Assembly: GCA_029532415.1 (NCBI GenBank) | Contig: JAQOTA010000050.1 | Location: 5,518,001 to 5,582,000, forward strand | Direction: 5' to 3' | Length of the DNA stretch: 64,000 nucleotides | Source: Marasmius tenuissimus | Taxonomy: Eukaryota; Basidiomycota; Agaricomycetes; Agaricales; Marasmiaceae | Part shown: one piece after another, positions 47,381 through 58,052 of the stretch | Position numbering within the stretch: position 1 is the first letter of the stretch | How the letters are laid out: each line of letters opens with the position of its first letter | Notes under the pieces: generated by a model | Told to the model about the DNA's origin: nothing | What the model saw: the letters and a program-made list of their open reading frames with translations, nothing else | The model's database searches: none | Program-made: the position numbers and the translations under genes

Positions 47381-47701
47381 TGATGAGCCGGCATGACGCC
47401 TAGCCCAGAGGACTACAACATGGCTACACTACTACTTACCAGAGAGGAGTTGAGAGAGATAGAGGCGAGACGTAGAAGCTCAAGCACACGGTAGATTCAG
47501 GTAGAGAACTCCGAGCTTATATATATGAAGGTACAATAGAGTTACCATATAAGGACAACAATAGAAATTGTACATATGAGCATAATGAACAATGAAGAAT
47601 AGAACAATAGCAAATGCATTGTCCCGCATAATACAATGGCGGGAAGTATGAACCGGGACTTCGGATATACCGGGATCTAATTATAGTCCACAGATTCAAC
47701 A
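47381..47701 (-). repeat. Copia 5' LTR
   Basis: 321 bp, with TATATATAAG on the minus strand near 47515-47525. It abuts coding sequence of the orphan-family pseudogene at 47702. Confidence 0.9.
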
Positions 47702-50223
47702 GCCGCCGCTGTACTTTGCGACAGTTCAGGCCACCCTCGCAACTGGAGATGAAAAGATGATGGATTGGACGGGGTAGGAAATGTCATGTTCACACCATGC
47801 AAAGGAAACGAGACATCTCTCAATGAGGGGTTTGTGGAGCGGGAGGGAGAGTGAAACGACGGTTGATTGGTATGGTAACAGAGTGGAGCAAGCGATTGGT
47901 ACCCTGGGCGTGGATAAGAGTGATTGGGATACAGGTCAACTGTGTCTGCAAAGGGCAAAAACCTCGAGGGAAGCAGTTGCATGGCTCAAGAAGTTTGTAC
48001 GTCCGTCGTTAGATCTCAATCATTGGCAGCATCATTCATGTGACAAAGTTCCTCCATGGACACCAAGACAAAAGAATCAGCAGTGCACCAGTTCTGGATT
48101 GTTTCTCTTGGTATCCCCAAATCCCATATTCATCCTCTGACGCTTGTTGGTAACGCAACTTGAGGCAATGGTGGGCTCACTACTTGCTTGGCTAGTGGCT
48201 GCAAAAACCGGATTGTCAACCGGTCCTTGGTCTATCGTATACAATAGACACTCGGAATTGTTACCAATGATGGTTCCATCAAGGTTATCAGAGTGATCTG
48301 CACCGAGGTAAGAGCTAGAACAAACAAATGATGAATAATCACACCTTGATAGTCCTCCATGCACCGGTCTGAGTGGTGGATGGGTCGAAAGTTACAACCA
48401 TATCCAAGGTGTCGAGCAAAATCAGAAGTTGTTGGGTCAAAGCTTCTGAGTCGTTGATATTGACAAACCAACTGGTAGCTGCTGTTGGACCAGGACTTTG
48501 AGCAGATGGTTTGGCTGCCAAGATAGAGTTTAAGGGGAAGGCCGAAGTCACAACATGACTCAGGTGAGAGTGGATGTTGACCATCTTCGTGGAAAGACCA
48601 GAAGTGGAGATGCGAGGTTTTGTTGTCGAGGGGGTTGTGGAGAGGTGGACAGACAAAACAGTATATTGGCTGCTGGCGTCGTTCTTGGGATTTGGAAGGG
48701 GTTTTATCAAGAGGGCCATACAACAACACATAGTGGTAGACAAGCTCTGGTTGATGTTAGCCAGTGGAAAAGGGAACATAAATGACAACACATTGTATAC
48801 ACTTAGATCATCCTCCAATGAGATTCCATGAGATTGAAAGATGTTTGATGATTGGGAAAGCCAGGCTTCTGGTGCATCCTCGTTCAACACCAACCTAAGA
48901 CATCTTTCAGCATCTTCATCGAGTCGGAATCTAGTGTGATTTTAGACAGAGTGGTGTGTGATTTCCAAGTAGCTCACCTAGTCAATCCATTTTCAAGCAC
49001 CTTCCTCTCTACAAAACCCCAGTTGCCTGTCCAGGCGTTCTTTGCAAAGGCGATGGGGGTTTTGGTCACAGTGGAGAAGATGGTCAGCTGATCGAACGAT
49101 TCAGGTACCACTATGTCATTGCCCAGATAACCCCACTGAATCTCCCGCACAAACACACCATCAGCTTGCTTCGACTTTTGACTCGCCAGGAAACACATGA
49201 AAACATCTTCTTGGAACAGCTCAGTTGTCAAAGGTAGGTTCTCTGTCACCTCCCAAATGATATTCAGGATATCTGACTCTGGCCCCCATGGACCATGACA
49301 GATCACTCCTCATGCAGCATCCACCCACAGCTCCTCTGCTGAGCAATCCAATTTCTCCTACAATTGCATGATCAAACTGCTCCATATCACTGCTTGCGTT
49401 ACTTACACACAGACTGTAAGTGTACACCCCATCAAATCTCCCCCAACTCCTTCCGAGCTGCGAGATCAGTACAAGGCCCACAGAGAAACATCAACTTAAC
49501 CATGGGGTCACCACGCACATACATGAACTTACCATGCCAGAGAAGTAGCAATGGAACCGTCCCAATATCAATAGCAAATATCTGGGCAGTCTTGGATGAA
49601 CTAAAGAGTCTTCAGCACCCAAGTAAATCTGGAGCCCGGCTTGACTTACCGCGCTTGCAAAAACATATGGAAATCCTCCTTGAATGCCTACAACCAAATC
49701 TCAGCCTTCATTCTTGAGCCCAAGAAAGGATACAGAACTTACCCTGCACGCATCTGGCCCACTATAGGTCACCGACGTAAACTTGCCCCCTGTCCCAATC
49801 ACTTCCACAGCGCATATAGTTTTATGGGCATTGTACTGCCATGGATAATGAGTAACACAGATATTCTCTAGTCAACAGAAATCGCCACTCTTGATGTTTC
49901 AATACTGGACATCAATAAAGGGTATGTAAGCACTTGAAAAGTTTCTATATTCTGGTCAGATAACTCACGTCGTCAAATTCGGTATGTTCCTTCTCTTCTC
50001 GCTGGATAATTTGGTTGACCTGGTTTCCATTGACGTGAACAACCATCATCATAGTTGTTGAACTGGCTCCCTGGGCTGCTGCTATGCGTCTGTCAGTGGA
50101 GGGAGAACTAATCATTTCAGCTGTAGCGTTGCCAGTATAGTGGTTGTGTTGATTGCCTTGAACATAGCTGAAGACCCCACCAAAAATTGAGGTGTTCTGT
50201 GCATTCGGGAAGAACGTTGACAT
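47702..50223 (-). pseudogene. Orphan Agaricomycete-family protein (MSTFF type), copy 2, truncated
   Basis: A paralogue of the gene at 27405-30667 in the same orientation, starting MSTFFPNAQNTSIFGGVFSY at 50223. The same blocks follow: KEHTEFDDV, DVFMCFLASQKSKQADGVFV, TSHLHFWSFHEDGQHPLS, and KRQRMNMGFGDTKRNNPEL. In the tail, TGA at 48017-48019 replaces the Arg codon of copy 1 (NDRDL). The coding sequence then ends at 47702, where the Copia LTR begins inside LSQSTAAA (copy 1: LSSNTAAA followed by about 130 more codons). The N-terminal blocks look open, so transcription is possible, but the product would be short. Confidence 0.65.
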
Positions 50224-51642
50224 GTGTGCCAAGGAACAAGGAAAGACAAAACAGTAGGGAGCTTTGGGGTTTGCTGGAATATGTGGGGAATGACTGGCAA
50301 TGTGACAAGAGAAACCAACCTATATATTCCGAGCCAACACACTGCTTACACGCATTTGCACCAAATTAGCTAAAGTGTCAGAACTACGCCCATCTGAGCC
50401 TCGCATCAGATAGGTAGTGATGTCCCTCAACAGCACCCAACCCTGGCCATACCATACTTCCCGTTTGTTCCCCCCTCTCACTCTCCCTCTCCCCATGAAC
50501 CTTCATTCTGAAGCATAACAGACTTGCAAACCATTGAGTCGATTGATATTTTCTACTCGCCGGCGTTGGACTTTTCGATACCAGAAGCGCTATTCGATGC
50601 CTTCATGAATCATGACACTCTTGATATGAAACCTAGATTGATATGCTATAGAGTACTGGTGCTGAGTGTCAATCTCAAACAATCATAGGGTATATGAACA
50701 CTCACCACAACGATACATGCCGAGAATGGATTCACGCCGATCAGAGGAGCCCATATCCTACCAGCTTCAATCAAGCTCGCACGCAAGCTCCTTCCATGCT
50801 TCGGTCCCCAAAGATCTGGCTTGTAATTCGTTAAGACCGAGAGAGCTACATCCGGACTGGGCTTAGGAAAGGAATAAATTCAGTACCATGGCTTGAGCGG
50901 GGCGCTCGAGTGTCACTTACACGAATTGGGGATATGTGCGTTTATAGATAGTATCATGCAAGCATTTGGGGTGAGCAGGAGGGTATCAGCATGGGTATAG
51001 ATGAGATGGTGCAGACCTTGAGTTGGTACCACTAACACAAGATGAAATGTCAGCGTAAACAGTTAGATTATAGTCCCGAAATCATCCTTGAGGCTCGTCT
51101 GGCAACTTTTCCGGGGTCAATTGCTAGGCAGGACCGGGAGGAACCTGTTGACCCCAACGAAGACCACCACTGAGCAAAGTCAAAGAGTGAGCATCATGTA
51201 TAGCTCGAGTTCAAGCCACCACAGCCTAAATTCTCTGCAAGCAGCAGGTGTGATAAAATCCTCTTTCATTGATCCCGGGGCAAGAGATTCGGGAAACACA
51301 ACCCAATATGTATATTTCGTTGCTTGAGCTCTCAAATGTGTTGCCCAAAGTCCAAATAGTCGAAGTTGAAGCACGAGAAATGTCCTCACAGCACTCGAAA
51401 ATGGTGGTGCGAGGATCTTGCCATGGACAGGCGGATGCCAACTTCAATGAGAACTTGGGATTGTGGGCGTAAGTTCAATTCCTACACACCGGCAAGAGGG
51501 ATATGAATTTATCTCGTCGATATGTTTCGAGAGTAAAGTCGGGCCTAGACCTTGACAGTCTTTGGAAGTATTTGAGTGCGATGTTGAGAAGAAGGGCTGC
51601 CAGAAAATTGTTGATGAACGTTAGGGACAACCGGAACCTGGG
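50224..51642. other. Intergenic region left of the Gypsy element
   Basis: It should contain the promoter of the orphan-family copy 2. Open frames of 60-80 codons are present, with no recognisable protein. Confidence 0.4.
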
Positions 51643-52063
51643 TGTCATGAAGACGCCACTTTTCCCTCCACCATTTGCTCACATGATTATCACATGTCCT
51701 TTTCTCACGGTCACTTACTATACATCTTTCTTTCTCACGATTTACTTCCTTAACCCACCATCGCGCAGCTCTAATCCACATCGCGCAGCCATTCCATTAT
51801 CTCATATCGACTCATTCCTTATTCATCCTTGACTCATACTTACTCATACACGACTCATAGGTAGCCACTCCAACTCCAACTCTGACCATAGGATAGGTAT
51901 ATAAGCTAGCTAGTCTTCACCTGGTCCCTCATCTTGACCTCTTGTCGTTGGGACCAGTTTCTGCCTTATCTCTGTCTGAGTCGAGCCCGCTGCTCCTCTC
52001 CAAGCCCGCTACTACCGCTCTCTGCCTCTGCCATCTCTGCTAGATGCTCAGCACTTCGTGACA
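51643..52063 (+). repeat. Gypsy 5' LTR
   Basis: 421 bp, TGTCATGAAGACGCCAC...CGTGACA, with a GGTATATAAGC promoter box near 51895-51905. CTGGG precedes it. Confidence 0.93.
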
Positions 52064-52659
52064 TTAGGTCAAGATCCTTTATTGCACTGACAGCCTCGCC
52101 GAAAGGAAGGTTGTCCTTGCAAGTTTACAACGGCTCCTGCACGAGACTGTTATCAACAACCACACGGAGTAGACCCCAGCACTTCCTTATTTTGGAACCA
52201 GAGAAATCCCAAACAAACCAGCTGGTACAAGTGTAAAGACCCCAACCTTGCCTGAACGCTACCCCAGAGAATTCAATCCCCGAGACCTTTTCCTTCGAAA
52301 ACGACAAAGTACTCAATCCTATCCCTGCTCCTCATGTACCAACCCCTGAACAAGAACCAACACCTCCGTCGCCACCGCTCTCCACTTCAGAACTTGCAAC
52401 TTCACTTGCACGCCTCACAGTAGCAGGCCCATCAGAAGAACCCGACAGTCCACCTACCGTTGACAATCCCGTCACTTCTAGTCCTCTTGATACACCGATC
52501 GCCCGTACCGAGATCCCAGTATTTGTTGCCTCAGAAGCCACCTTTGCTGTAGTCCAGACCCCAACCAACACCAGACCATCTTCCGCTGCTGCACACAGAG
52601 CTCCTTCATCCACCACATCCACCACATCTACCCATACTTCAGAATCTGATACCACCAAC

Positions 52660-53841
52660 ATGTCTACATCCACTACTGCGAGCCAAGCCACGCTGGACAA
52701 AGTCCTGAAGGCAATGGTAAAATCCCAGAAAGAAACCCAAGCACAGCTAGACGCCATCAAGGAAGCCTTCCAATCCAACAAAGAAGCAGGAAGGATCATT
52801 GCCAAACCCAGTAACTTCAAAGGGGAAACCTGGGATGTGGCTCGATTCCTACCCATGTTCAAGAACTGGGCTATACAAGAGAAGGTTCTCCAGCACCCAA
52901 CAGAGAAAGATCAATTGGACGAGTGGAAGACAATTCAGTCTGCTCTGTCCTTCTGCAAAGGGAAGGCAGGAGCTTGGGCAGCCTACTACCTGATACAAGC
53001 CAACAAGGTAGCCCTGGGAGAGCTCCCTGCCGATCAGTTCCCTTTCGGAGGAAGATGGGCTCAGTTCGAGGAATCCTTCAAAGTCCGGTTCGGGGCAGCC
53101 AATGAAAAGGCAGATGCCATCGAAATCCTTACCAACCTCAAACAGGGGAACAAGACTGCAACCCTCTACAGTCAGGAATTCAAGGAGGCCGCGATGAAAA
53201 CAGGACTATCAGACGCAGATCTTCGAATCCGATACCGCAAGGGTCTGAACGCGGACCTTAAACGATTATTGGTGATGATGGAACTGTCCCAAGGAGAACC
53301 CGCCAACCTAACTGAACTAGAAACACGAGCTTGCAAAGCAGAGAGGTCCTTGCAGGAGGAAGGATTAGTGGCCAAGAGACAGGTAGAAACGACTGTCCCT
53401 ACTATTAGCGCAAACCATTCCAACATCCCCACAGGAAATGGACGCACTAGGGAGGACTTTGTGAAAGCAATGCGGGGGAAGTGTTACGGATGCGGGGTGA
53501 GTGATCATACCAAGGCTAATGGGAACCATGGACAGGATAAATGCAACTACTGCGCACGTCCTGGACACAGGTCCAATGTATGCCAGGATAAGTACCTGGG
53601 GAGAGCACCCGGAGGAGGAATTCGACGCCAACAGATTTCAGCCACCCCTTTCACTCTCTTCCCGGATGAACCGACACCTACACCTTCGTACTCACCGCTG
53701 CCAATGACCCCTACTGCCCAAATCTCTGCCACTTCCTCTTCCACCCCCAACATGGATGCCGTTGCCCAAATCGCTGCCCTCCAGCAAGCTCTAGCCCAGC
53801 AGAACACTATTCTCCAACAACTCATGCAAAAGGATTTTTAA
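52660..53841 (+). CDS. Gypsy gag polyprotein
   Basis: A 393-codon open frame, starting MSTSTTASQATLDKVLKAM. Capsid-like helical blocks include KPSNFKGETWDVARFLPMFK, AWAAYYLIQANKVALGELPA and FKVRFGAANEKADAIEILTN. Two Cys/His clusters follow: CYGCGVSDHTKANGNHGQDK and a CCHC knuckle CNYCARPGHRSNVC. The C-terminus is Pro/Ser-rich and then Gln-rich. This is the only part of the element without a stop. It ends with TAA at 53841, just before the protease region. Confidence 0.9.
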   Translation: MSTSTTASQATLDKVLKAMVKSQKETQAQLDAIKEAFQSNKEAGRIIAKPSNFKGETWDVARFLPMFKNWAIQEKVLQHPTEKDQLDEWKTIQSALSFCKGKAGAWAAYYLIQANKVALGELPADQFPFGGRWAQFEESFKVRFGAANEKADAIEILTNLKQGNKTATLYSQEFKEAAMKTGLSDADLRIRYRKGLNADLKRLLVMMELSQGEPANLTELETRACKAERSLQEEGLVAKRQVETTVPTISANHSNIPTGNGRTREDFVKAMRGKCYGCGVSDHTKANGNHGQDKCNYCARPGHRSNVCQDKYLGRAPGGGIRRQQISATPFTLFPDEPTPTPSYSPLPMTPTAQISATSSSTPNMDAVAQIAALQQALAQQNTILQQLMQKDF

Positions 53842-53846
53842 GGAGG

Positions 53847-56800
53847 GTGTCCGCCTTCGCCGTGACGAAGACACCCTCACCAGCTTCAGTCTATGCTTCC
53901 TCCTTGTATGACTCGATTCACTCATGTACAATATCCTCTGTTCGCGAAATAGACACACTCTCACCTCACTTCTGCATACGAGTCACACTGAAAGGAAAGC
54001 ATCGCCAGACTGAAACAATGGCCATGATCAATAGCGGGGCCACCGCATTATTTCTTGGAAAATCCTTTGTCACAACCAATCACATCACCACCTTCCCTCT
54101 CCAACACCCAATTTGAGTTCACAACATCGATGGAACGCTAAATCAGGCTGGAAGCATCACACACTATGCTCGTCTAGGTCTGGTAGTGGAGGACACCAAG
54201 ACGTGGACGGACTTCTTGGTCACAGAGCTAGGAGGAGAACATGTTATATTAGGACTACCCTGGCTTTGGAAGACCAATCCGCAGATCAACTGGAAAGGGG
54301 GACAGCTTTCAGTCCCAAAACAAGGAGTGGAGATAGAAGAAGTGGAGGACGAAGAGAAATGGGCAGGAACAGGTAATTCACCACTCAGCGACGCTATTCT
54401 TGAATCTATCGACGATCCCTTCGAAACCATCCATGCATCCATTATCGAAACGCCCCCGGTGGAGCCTGAAGATACAACACCACTTTATCATATCATGGCC
54501 AACCGCACTGCACGCAGATCTTTAGTCAAAAAAGGAATCTTGGAGGACTGTCACGACGAGGTATGGGTTGCAGCAGGGTACACGTATTCTCAACAGATTG
54601 CCGCAGAAACCAACAAGGAAAAGCCAAAACAGTCATTTGAGGAGATGGTACCAGAATCATATCGGGAATACGCTAAAGTCTTTTCTGAGCAGGAATCCGA
54701 ACGACTTCCAGCTCACAAGCCATGGGATCATGCTATCGAACTCACACCAGGATCACCACAGACCATGAAAACGAAGGTCTACCCTATGTCACTCAACGAA
54801 CAACAAGAACTGGACAAGTTCCTGGAGGAGAACCAATGGAAAGGCTACATCCAACCCTCGAAATCGCCTCTTGCGTCACCTGTTTTCTTTGTGAAGAAGA
54901 AGGATGGAAAACTCAGATTCGTGCAGGACTATCAAAAACTTAACGACTACACTATCAAAAACTGTTACCCACTTCCCCTGGTCACAGATATTGTCAATCG
55001 ACTCCAAGGTGCAAAGTACTTCACAAAATTCAATGTACAATGGGGATACAACAACGTACGGATTAAGGAAGGAGATGAATGGAAGGCCGCCTTCGCAACC
55101 AATAGGGGACTTTTCGAACCAAGAGTGATGTTCTTCGGACTCACTAACTCACCTGCTACGTTCCAATCCCTCATGAATTCGATATTTGCCAATCTCATCG
55201 CCCTAGGAAAGGTTGCTGTGTACCTGGACGATATTCTCATCTTCACCAGCACGCGAGAGGAGCATCAGATCCTAGTCAAGGAGGTCTTGTCACGACTCCA
55301 GAAACACGACCTCTACCTACGACCAGAGAAATGCCAATTTGAACAACAGGAAATCAAGTACCTGGGACTCCTGATCAGTGAAGGCCAAGTACGCATGGAC
55401 CCAGCTAAAGTCAAAGCTGTACGAGAATGGGCAACTCTTCGAAACCTGCACGATGTCCGGGGCTTTTTGGAATTTGCCAACTTCTACTGACGTTTCACCA
55501 AGGATTTTGCGAAAACAGCACGACCACTGAACGACCTCACATGGAAGCATGTCTCCTTCGACTGGGGAACCCAGCAACAAGCAGCCTTTGACGAACTTCG
55601 AACAGCCTTCACCACCGCTCCAATCCTAACTCTTTGGGACCCAGACCGGCCAACACGCATTGAAGTTGATGCCTCTGGATTTGCTACAGGAGGAGTGCTA
55701 TCCCAGAAATTAGAAGATGGCTTATGGCACCCAGTTGCATTCCGATCAGCATCCATGCAGCCAGCGGAGAGAAATTATGAGATATGGGACCAGGAAATGC
55801 TGGCCATCATTGACGCCCTGAAAGACTGGCGATACTTCCTGGAAGGACAGCCTCAGCCATTTGAGATCCTGACTGACCACTCAAATTTGGAGTTCTGGAA
55901 GAATGCTCAAAACCTAAGTCGCCGACAGGCTCGCTGGGCACTCTATCTGTCCCGTTTCCACTTCCAACTCGGGCATCGCCCTGGCAAAACCAACACACTA
56001 GCCGACCCCCTCTCTTGTATGACAGCACATCAGGTCTCAGATAACGAGGACAATCGCCAACAAGTGGTTCTCAGACCAGAACTCTTTGTACAAATTGCAG
56101 CCACAGCATTGGTCAACCCACTCGAAAATTGGATCAGGAAAGCCTCTGTTAGAGAAGCGGAAGTATTGGAAGGACTCCAGCAGTTGAAGAAGAATGGGCC
56201 ATCGTGATTGGTAAACGGACTAGCTGAGTGGGAGGAGGACAATGGACTGGTATACCACAGAGGGCGAGTATATGTACCCCCAGACGAGGAGCTGCGAAGG
56301 GAGGTAGTGCGACAGTGTCATGACGACCCGACCGCAGGACATCCTGGGCTCCATGGCACGCTGGATCTGGTGGACACCCACTTTTGGTGGCCAACCATGC
56401 ATTCGTTTGTGGAGAAATACGTGGAAGGATGTGATTCCTGTGCACGCAAAAAGCTGCACCAACACCCCCGTGCTGTTACGCAACCCCTCGAAGTACCGAA
56501 TGGCCCATGGGGGGAAGTAGGAGTCGACCTGATCACTCAACTGCCAGATTCTCATGGCTACAACGCAATCCTAGTCTGCACCGATCTCTTCACGAAACAG
56601 GTCCACATCATTCCCTGCACCACTAACATCACAGCCGAAGGGATAGCGGACCTCTACTACTGAGAAATATTCCGACTTCACAGCTTACCCCTGCATTTTG
56701 TATCAGATCGAGGCCCCCAGTTCAATGCCAAGCTCACCAGAGCACTGCTAAAACGACTAGGGATCAAGGGTAGCTTCACCTCAGGATATCACCCCCAGGC

Positions 56801-57590
56801 CAATGGACAGACAGAAAGAGCGAACCAAGAGGTGGAGAAGTACCTGAGGTTGTATACGAACCACCAGCAAGACGATTGGTCTGAACATCTTCCACTCGCA
56901 GAATTTGTACTCAACTCCCGCACGCACTCAGCCCACCATTTAGCCCCCTTTGAACTCCTATATGGGTACTTACCCCTTTTCAACATCCCAGTGGGACGAC
57001 GATCGGGAATTCCAGAAGTCGAAAACCGTATCAACATTCTGCGGGAAGTACGCCGGGACGTGGGAGCAGCTCTACACTTGACGAAGTGACACCAGAAGGA
57101 GGGATACAAGTGAGGAAAGAAGAAGGCACACCAGTTCAAGGTTGGGGACTTTGTTTGGCTGGATGGATCGGACTTCAACCTGAAACTGTCAAGCGAGAAA
57201 TTGGGCGATCAGAGCCTGGGCCCCTTTGAGATAGTACAGGAAGTGGGAGGTTTAGACTACCGGTTGGATTTGCCAGAAGAGCTGAGACGACACCACGCCA
57301 TCTTCCACGTCGACAAACTCTATCCCTACAAGGGCAATCTGATTAACAGTCTACTACCGGAACCCCCAGGGCCAATCGAGATCGAGTGTGAGGACGAACC
57401 AGAGTATGAGGTGGACGAAATTCTTGACAGCCAGTACAGGTGGCACCGGTTGGAGTATAGAGTCAAGTGGAAAGGAGACCACTGAAGCACATGGGAATCA
57501 GCACCGAATCTAAAGAACGCACCACGAAAGGTAAAAGAGTTCCACAGAAAACACCTGGCGGCAGCAGGACCAGCACCCCGAGACAACTAA
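53847..57590 (+). pseudogene. Gypsy pol: protease, RT, RNase H, integrase, chromodomain (stops)
   Basis: A single reading frame interrupted by TGA at 54114, 55488, 56205, 56661, 57087, 57111 and 57483. Protease: MINSGATALFLGKSFV, with Asn where the family has the catalytic Asp (DSGAT). RT: RFVQDYQKLNDYTIKNCYPL; FTKFNVQWGYNNVRIKEGDE, where the family has a catalytic Asp (KLDVRWGY); and an intact VAVYLDDILIFT. RNase H: IEVDASGFATGGVLS, NYEIWDQEMLAIIDAL, LTDHSNLEFWKN. Integrase: HPGLHGTLDLVDTHFWWPTM with a following CDSCARKK, VGVDLITQLPDSHGYN, FVSDRGPQFNAKL and NGQTERANQEVEKYL. Chromodomain: EYEVDEILDSQYRWHRLEYR then VKWKGDH. Frame ends at TAA 57588-57590. Confidence 0.92.
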
Positions 57591-57631
57591 AGTGTAGTCA
57601 TTGAGGATGATGAAGCGTAGAAGGGGGGTAA

Positions 57632-58052
57632 TGTCATGAAGACGCCACTTTTCCCTCCACCATTTGCTCACATGATTATCACATGTCCTTTTCTCACGGT
57701 CACTTACTATACATCTTTCTTTCTCATGATTTACTTCCTTAACCCACCATCGCGCAGCTTTAATCCACATTGCGCAGCCATTCCATTATCTCATATCGAC
57801 TCATTCCTTATTCATCCTTGACTCATACTTACTCATACACGACTCATAGGTAGCCACTCCGACTCCAACTCTGACCATAGGATAGGTATAAAAGCTAGCT
57901 AGTCTTCACCTGGTCCCTCATCTTGACCTCTTGTCGTTGGGACCAGTTTCGGCCTTATCTCTGTCTGAGTCGAGCCCGCTGCTCCTCTCCAAGCCCGCTA
58001 CTACCGCTCTCTGCCTCTGCCGTCTCTGCTAGACGCTCAGCACTTTGTGACA
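57632..58052 (+). repeat. Gypsy 3' LTR
   Basis: 421 bp, nine differences from the 5' copy by eye. It is followed by CTAGG, one base different from the CTGGG before the 5' LTR. A polypurine tract at 57619-57631 precedes it. Confidence 0.93.

Larger units (their letters stand above)
40975..47701 (-). mobile_element. Ty1/Copia retrotransposon, decayed, with nested solo LTR
   Basis: Two 321-bp LTRs (40975-41295 and 47381-47701), read on the minus strand as TGTTGAAT...CATCA, flank gag, protease-integrase and reverse transcriptase-RNase H in Copia order. A polypurine tract (GCGAGGGGGTG on the minus strand) lies beside the 3' LTR at 41296-41306, and GGTTTTGGGCCCC follows the 5' LTR as a candidate primer-binding site. 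The LTRs differ at roughly twenty positions by eye. There is no target-site duplication: flanks are TTAAG and GCCGC. Stops at 43627, 45733 and 45949, a frameshift near 46530 and a 388-bp solo LTR at 43779 inactivate it. Confidence 0.9.
51643..58052 (+). mobile_element. Ty3/Gypsy chromovirus, full length but inactivated
   Basis: 6,410 bp with 421-bp LTRs (51643-52063 and 57632-58052; about nine differences by eye), TGTCATGAAG...GTGACA ends, and a near-perfect target duplication (CTGGG before, CTAGG after). A polypurine tract (GAAGGGGGGTAA) precedes the 3' LTR. Order: gag, protease, RT, RNase H, integrase with zinc finger, chromodomain. At least seven internal TGA stops and two lost catalytic aspartates show that it is dead. 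Chromodomain-bearing Gypsy elements (chromoviruses) are common in fungi. Confidence 0.95.

Noticed and set aside
40975..47701. A 5-bp target duplication for the Copia element
   Set aside because: Flanks TTAAG and GCCGC do not match, and shifting the LTR borders by a few bases does not help.
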